Assembly (NCBI RefSeq): GCF_001645185.1
Contig: NZ_LXTQ01000001.1
Coordinates: 620,001 to 684,000, forward strand
Direction: 5' to 3'
From: Methylobacillus sp. MM3
GTDB taxonomy: Bacteria > Pseudomonadota > Gammaproteobacteria > Burkholderiales > Methylophilaceae
Length of the DNA: 64,000 nucleotides
The translations under genes were made by a program, and so were the position numbers. The number at the start of each line of letters is the position of its first letter. Position 1 is the stretch's first letter. The notes beneath the pieces are model-generated. The model ran no database searches. It was not told where the DNA came from and saw nothing but the letters and a program-made list of their open reading frames with translations. Shown here in pieces: positions 59,194 to 64,000 of this stretch.

Positions 59194-59676
59194 CTAGATT
59201 CTCAATCCGGTCTTTTTCAGGATGCGCGTGCTGTAAAGAATGGTGTGCGCGCGGCAGTAGGGATGCAGCATCTCGGCTATTCGCGCAGCCTTGGCCTCCA
59301 CTTCGGTGCGGTCGTGACCGTGCACCATCGCGAACAGGTTGTAGCGCCAGTCCGGCAGACGGCGCGGGCGGCGATAGCAGTGCGTGACGAAATCCAGCGT
59401 GCCTATCATCGCGCCCAGTTCGTCGGCGCGGTCGTTAAGCACGTCCCACACCGTCATGCCGTTGGCCTGATAGCCCAGCGCGTAATGGTTGGGTACCGCG
59501 CCGATGCGGCGGATGATGCCGCGTTTCTGCATCGCCTGGAGCCGATGGATGACGACCTCCGGCGGCACGCCGATGCGCTCGGCGACCGCGTGATAAGGCT
59601 GCGGCACCAGCGGCAGGCCACCCTGGGTAGCTTCGACGATGGCGCGGTCTATCACGTCGATATTGAAGACGCTCAT
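59194..59676 (-). CDS. nirH: Siroheme decarboxylase subunit NirH
   Basis: A 160-residue AsnC/Lrp-like protein of the siroheme decarboxylase complex, which converts siroheme to 12,18-didecarboxysiroheme. The N-terminal HTH-like part (VIDRAIVEATQGGLPLVPQPYHAVAERIG) is followed by a RAM-like domain with CYRRPRRLPDWRYNLFAMVHGHDRTEV. This latter motif is shared with the NirL half of NirDL. The ATG overlaps the nirG stop (ATGA). Confidence 0.93.
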   Translation of the reverse strand: MSVFNIDVIDRAIVEATQGGLPLVPQPYHAVAERIGVPPEVVIHRLQAMQKRGIIRRIGAVPNHYALGYQANGMTVWDVLNDRADELGAMIGTLDFVTHCYRRPRRLPDWRYNLFAMVHGHDRTEVEAKAARIAEMLHPYCRAHTILYSTRILKKTGLRI

Positions 59677-60116
59677 GCCACAAACCTCGCGCCCACGAAA
59701 TACTCGCGTTCTTTCGGCACATTGATGACGCGATTGCCGGTTGCCGCCTCGATTTTTGCAATGGCCGAGGCAATCCCGTCCGGCGTCTCGGTTGCCAGCA
59801 CGAACCACATGTTGAGCGAATGCTGGCGCTGGTAGTTGTGGGCGACCTCCGGCATCGCATTGACGATAGCCGCAACGCGCTCGAAATCGGCCTCCGGCAC
59901 GCGCATCGCCGCCAGGCTGAAGGCTCCGCCCATGCGCTCGATCTGGTACATCGGGCCGAAGCGGGTCAGGATCTTGTCGTCCAGCAGATGCTTCAGCCGA
60001 GCGAGCAGTTCATCCTCGCCGATGCCGAGCTGCTCCGCCGCCGCCTGATAGGGGCGTTCGCAGATCGGGAATCCGCCCTGCAGGCTGTTGATGATGGCAC
60101 GATCAGTGGCGTCCAT
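59673..60116 (-). CDS. nirG: Siroheme decarboxylase subunit NirG
   Basis: A 147-residue AsnC/Lrp-like subunit of siroheme decarboxylase. Its N-terminal part is MDATDRAIINSLQGGFPICERPYQAAAEQLG and its second domain carries AHNYQRQHSLNMWFVLATE, the HNYQR-x-H motif shared with the NirD half of NirDL. The start ATG overlaps the end of nirDL by 14 bases, and the stop overlaps nirH (ATGA). Longer in-frame starts inside nirDL are rejected. Confidence 0.93.
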   Translation of the reverse strand: MDATDRAIINSLQGGFPICERPYQAAAEQLGIGEDELLARLKHLLDDKILTRFGPMYQIERMGGAFSLAAMRVPEADFERVAAIVNAMPEVAHNYQRQHSLNMWFVLATETPDGIASAIAKIEAATGNRVINVPKEREYFVGARFVA

Positions 60117-61095
60117 GGCTTTCCCGGGTGACGTAATGCGCGCCGTACTGCTTGAAGCGGCGGCCGTTGAACAGGATGCGCGAGGGGAAATCCTCCAACC
60201 CGCTGTTGCGGGCAAGCGTTGCCACCTGGGCTTCCACCACGTCGCGCCGCGTGCCGTGCACCATACAATAAAAGTTGTACGGCCATTCCGGCAGCTGGCG
60301 CGCGCGGCGATAACACAGCGTCACGCCGGGCTGCTGCGCGGCGATTTTGCCGATCGCGCTCGCCGCGTCGTCCGGCACGTCCCACACCGCCATCGCATTC
60401 TCGCGATAGCCCAGTTCGTGATGCCGCACCACCACGCCGAATCGTTTGATGACTCCCTGCTCGCGCCAGCGGGCAAGTTGCTCGAGCACCATGTCCTCCT
60501 TCATGCGAACGCGCGCGCCCACTTCGGCAAACGGCTCCGGCCGCAAGGGGATGCCGGACTGCAGCGCGGCGACGATGGCTGTCTGCGCCCCGGTCAAATG
60601 CACGCGGGTGCTGCTGCCTTGCGTGCAATACCGCCGTTTCTCGCCTGTCAGGTCGAACCCGAGATCGATATGAAAACGTTCAAGCAAGGGCAGCGTCAGC
60701 ATCGGACAGGCGGCGCGCCCGGCAATGTCGGACAGAACGGCGTCTAGCCGCCCGGCATCGGGCGCCGTCACGACGAACCACAAGTTGTATTGATGCTCTC
60801 GCTGGTAATTGTGATTGATCTCCGGCAGCAGGCTGATCCATTGCGCCAGCGTTTCCAGGCGCGCCTCCGGTACAGCCAGGGCCGCCAACGTGCTGACGCC
60901 GATGCAGCCGGGGCTGAACACCGGCCCGACACGGCTCACCGCGCCTTCAGCGCTGAGGTGTGCAAGACGCGCGATGACCTCGTCCTCGGTAATGCGCAAA
61001 TGTTCACCGATCTTGCGAAACGGCCGATGCACCAGCGGGAAGCGGTGCTGGAAATCATTCAGCAGCCGCATTTCGATGTCGCTATAACTGTTCAT
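60103..61095 (-). CDS. nirDL: Fused siroheme decarboxylase NirDL
   Basis: A 330-residue fusion of two AsnC/Lrp-like units. The NirD half (1 to about 165) has NHNYQREHQYNLWFVVTAPD; the NirL half (about 170-330) has CYRRARQLPEWPYNFYCMVHGTRRDV. In other denitrifiers nirD and nirL can be separate genes. With NirG and NirH it decarboxylates siroheme on the route to heme d1. The start is the ATG overlapping the nirF stop (TGATG); a longer frame into nirF is rejected. Confidence 0.93.
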   Translation of the reverse strand: MNSYSDIEMRLLNDFQHRFPLVHRPFRKIGEHLRITEDEVIARLAHLSAEGAVSRVGPVFSPGCIGVSTLAALAVPEARLETLAQWISLLPEINHNYQREHQYNLWFVVTAPDAGRLDAVLSDIAGRAACPMLTLPLLERFHIDLGFDLTGEKRRYCTQGSSTRVHLTGAQTAIVAALQSGIPLRPEPFAEVGARVRMKEDMVLEQLARWREQGVIKRFGVVVRHHELGYRENAMAVWDVPDDAASAIGKIAAQQPGVTLCYRRARQLPEWPYNFYCMVHGTRRDVVEAQVATLARNSGLEDFPSRILFNGRRFKQYGAHYVTRESHGRH

Positions 61096-62261
61096 CAGAA
61101 TCCTGTCCTGCCGGCGCGATGGGTAAAGAAAATGCCGCTCGGCGCCGCCGCAGGCAATTCGGCCAGTTTTTCCAGGCGCGCGGTGTCGTACACCGTGACC
61201 TTGCCGTCGTCGCGCGACGATACCCAGACGGCTTCGCCACGCGGCGTGAATTCGAGATGCAGCACTGCCTGCCCCGGCTCCAGCGTGCGCACGAGCCGGC
61301 CGGATTCGGTATCGATCACCTGCACGTGCTGGTTGTCGGGAAAGGCAAAACTGACCCACACCTGTCGCCCATCGGGGCGGGCGATGGCGAATACCGGCTG
61401 GCCTGCGACGGGAATGCGGGCCGTTTCCTGCCAGCTTTGCGTATCAACCACCAATATCTCGTGACGGCCGATGGCCGGCAGATAGGCCCGAGTACCTGCC
61501 ACCGCCCAGCCGCGCAAGTGCGGCATCTTGTACAGCGGCAGTTTCTGTTCGCCGCGGCCGTAACCATCGAGTATGCGCCGCACGCCTTTTTCCGGGTGCC
61601 ACAGGTCTAGCAGCGCCAAGCCGTCTTCGCCGAACAGCCCGGCGATATAGTGGCGGCCATCCGGCGTAATCAGGCCGTCATAGGGTTGCTTGCCGGCAGG
61701 GAATTTTGTGATGGCCAGGTGTGCGGGATCTGCCAGATCGGCTACCCAGATTTCGCCGGCATCAAACAGGCTGAACACAAAACGGTTGCCCGGCGCATCC
61801 GCCAGGCCGACCACCTTGGATAACCGGCCATCGCCGTAAACTGCCGGGATATCGGCGACCGGTGCCAGCGTGACGGCATCGAACACCTTGACGCCGCCCG
61901 GCGCGTAATTCTGTGCCGCGACGAAGCGCCCGTCCTGCGAGATCGCGCCGCCTATGCTGTTACCGGCCTGCATCACGCGCCGGTCGATGCGGCGCAGCAG
62001 CAGATCGACCTTGGTCAGTCCACCGTCGCGCCCGAACACATAGGCATAGCGGCCGTCGCGCGCAAACACTACCGAGGCATGCGAGAGGTCACCCAGCCCA
62101 TTCACGCGGCCCAGGCTGGCGCGTGCCGTGGTATCCACCACCTGCACCCGGCCGGCATCGCGCTCGATCACGACGCCGAGATCGCCGGTACCGCGCGGCG
62201 GCACTGTGCTACAGCCTGCAATCAACAGGCTCGCCAGTAACAGCAGTCCGCTAGCGCGCAT
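61095..62261 (-). CDS. nirF: Heme d1 biosynthesis lipoprotein NirF
   Basis: A 388-residue periplasmic beta-propeller anchored by a lipobox (LLIAGCS, Cys17). It resembles the NirS d1 propeller (VVFARDGRYAYVFGRDGGLTKVDLL, LITPDGRHYIAGLFGEDGLALLDLW, VLHLEFTPRGEAVWVSSRDDGKVTVYD). It lacks the cytochrome c domain of NirN. NirF binds a late heme d1 intermediate and is needed for cofactor completion. Its start overlaps nirC by 11 bases. Confidence 0.95.
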   Translation of the reverse strand: MRASGLLLLASLLIAGCSTVPPRGTGDLGVVIERDAGRVQVVDTTARASLGRVNGLGDLSHASVVFARDGRYAYVFGRDGGLTKVDLLLRRIDRRVMQAGNSIGGAISQDGRFVAAQNYAPGGVKVFDAVTLAPVADIPAVYGDGRLSKVVGLADAPGNRFVFSLFDAGEIWVADLADPAHLAITKFPAGKQPYDGLITPDGRHYIAGLFGEDGLALLDLWHPEKGVRRILDGYGRGEQKLPLYKMPHLRGWAVAGTRAYLPAIGRHEILVVDTQSWQETARIPVAGQPVFAIARPDGRQVWVSFAFPDNQHVQVIDTESGRLVRTLEPGQAVLHLEFTPRGEAVWVSSRDDGKVTVYDTARLEKLAELPAAAPSGIFFTHRAGRTGF

Positions 62262-62625
62262 TCGGGAATCCCTTCACCAATTGTTCGACGATCCAGTCCG
62301 CCTCTTCCGCGCTAAGAAAATCCGACCACGGCGGCATGGCACCCCCTGCCCGGCCATGCAATATGGTTTCGCGTAGGCCTTCCGGCGCCTTGTCGCGCAG
62401 GCTATCGGGACTGAGCGCAGGGCCGAGGCCGCCTTTCAGCCTGCCGCCGTGGCAGGAACCGCAATCGTTGCGTACCAGCCGTACCAGTTCCATCCTGCGT
62501 TCCGGAGACATGCCTTCTCCCGCCCAGCCGACCGCGCTGCTCACGAGCGCGCCCAGGCCGAGCAGCAAGGCGGGGGCTTTGCCCCGCACCATGCCTTTTG
62601 CATTCGTCGTGTCTGCAATATTCAT
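62251..62625 (-). CDS. nirC: c-type cytochrome NirC
   Basis: A 124-residue periplasmic cytochrome c. A signal peptide (LLLGLGALVSSAVGWAG) is followed by one heme motif, CGSCH, in VRNDCGSCHGGRLKGGLGPALSP, and a Met ligand in GGAMPPWSDFLSAEEADWIV. NirC accepts electrons in heme d1 maturation and can donate to NirS. The start sits only eight bases past the T-run of a terminator behind nirM, and no clear ribosome site is visible, so low expression is likely. Confidence 0.9.
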   Translation of the reverse strand: MNIADTTNAKGMVRGKAPALLLGLGALVSSAVGWAGEGMSPERRMELVRLVRNDCGSCHGGRLKGGLGPALSPDSLRDKAPEGLRETILHGRAGGAMPPWSDFLSAEEADWIVEQLVKGFPNAR

Positions 62626-62632
62626 CGGATAA

Positions 62633-62701
62633 GAAAAAAAGGGCCGCCGCCCAGCTTCGCGACGATGTGGACTCCGTCGCAAAGAGGGTGCGGGCGGCGA
62701 C
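62633..62701 (-). terminator. Terminator between nirM and nirC
   Basis: On the minus strand a long GC-rich hairpin (outer stem GTCGCCGCCC with GGGCGGCGGC, inner stem TTGCGACG with CGTCGCGAA) is followed by CC and a T7 tract. It begins directly after the nirM stop, so most nirSM transcripts should end here. Confidence 0.85.
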
Positions 62702-63016
62702 CTACAGGGAGAGGATCCACTTCACGACCGTCTTGAACTCGTCGTCGGAGAGCTTGCCCGCATTGGGCGGCATCGGCATCGCTCCCCAGGCGCCGCTGCC
62801 GCCGTCCTTGACTTTCTTGACCAGCGCGGCTTCCATGTCCTTGCCCTTGTACTTGGCGGAAACGTCCTTGAACGACGGGCCGAGGATCTTCTTGTCCGTG
62901 CTGTGGCAGGCGACACATCCGGCCTTTTGCAGCAGCGGGGCGGCATCCGCCGCATGCACTGCGGGTGCGGCCAGGAAGAAAGTGCCGGACAGTAGCGTGG
63001 CGAGTAGTGTTTTCAT
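62702..63016 (-). CDS. nirM: Cytochrome c-551 NirM
   Basis: A 104-residue class I cytochrome c of the c551 type. The signal peptide MKTLLATLLSGTFFLAAPAVHA is followed by the heme motif CVACH (LLQKAGCVACHSTDKKILGPSFKDVSAKYKG) and the Met ligand in GAMPMPPNAGKLSDDEFKTVVKWI. It carries electrons to the cd1 nitrite reductase. It lies 13 bp after nirS. The ATG is set to start the signal peptide; eight upstream codons are discarded. Confidence 0.94.
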   Translation of the reverse strand: MKTLLATLLSGTFFLAAPAVHAADAAPLLQKAGCVACHSTDKKILGPSFKDVSAKYKGKDMEAALVKKVKDGGSGAWGAMPMPPNAGKLSDDEFKTVVKWILSL

Positions 63017-63029
63017 GCGGGTATCTCCT

Positions 63030-64000
<971 letters not shown>

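Overview
The window looks like a chromosomal segment of a denitrifying betaproteobacterium. The grounds are the tmRNA tag ANDETYALAA, the smpB-ratA-rnfH and guaB-guaA neighbourhoods, betaproteobacterial-style oxyR, lolA, ftsK and rarA, and a full cd1-type nir plus cNOR-type nor cluster. Genus cannot be fixed from the sequence alone; a Nitrosomonadales-type lineage is only a guess.

Left edge (1-2.4 kb): the end of an integrative element sits against the 3' end of the tmRNA gene. It carries a P4-type tyrosine integrase, a block of TGTCCCGAC repeats and a higBA toxin-antitoxin pair whose antitoxin runs off the window. From 2.4 to 12 kb are housekeeping genes: ssrA, smpB, ratA, rnfH, guaB and guaA, followed by a tightly overlapping cyclic-nucleotide-binding protein, a metallo-beta-lactamase-fold cyclic nucleotide phosphodiesterase and a Gre-like factor, then a nitroreductase and a YbiT-type ABC-F protein.

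From 11.9 to 20.9 kb an eleven-gene leftward operon encodes a type II secretion / type IV pilus-like machine. It has a GspG-type major pseudopilin, GspF, GspE, four PilM/N/O/P-like inner-membrane genes, a lipoprotein secretin and three further pseudopilins. A secreted GlcG/HbpS-like protein and an orphan NarL-type regulator lie upstream. From 22.5 to 39.7 kb are tRNA-Ser(CGA), mltF, a CPA2 antiporter, serS, rarA, lolA, ftsK, oxyR-dps with a readable OxyR operator, trxB, an Smr protein, two HD-domain proteins, an EptA-type phosphoethanolamine transferase and ispDF.

From 40.4 to 46.2 kb comes the three-gene AmmeMemoRadiSam operon, whose function is not established, then a PAS-GGDEF protein, an isoaspartyl methyltransferase, a host-attachment-family protein, a GFA protein and glutathione peroxidase. 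From 46.2 kb to the right edge is a nitrogen-oxide island. It holds NnrS, an HPP-family protein, a Dnr-type Crp/Fnr regulator, an RIC-type hemerythrin, norC-norB, norE-norF-norQ-polyferredoxin-norD, and nirS-nirM-nirC-nirF-nirDL-nirG-nirH-nirJ-nirN. Together these would reduce nitrite to nitrous oxide, make heme d1, and sense and repair NO damage. FNR/Dnr-type boxes precede norC and the hemerythrin gene, and NsrR-like palindromes lie between hpp and dnr and upstream of norC. Two strong terminators separate nirSM from nirC onward and norCB from norE onward, which suggests that catalytic subunits are made in excess over assembly factors.
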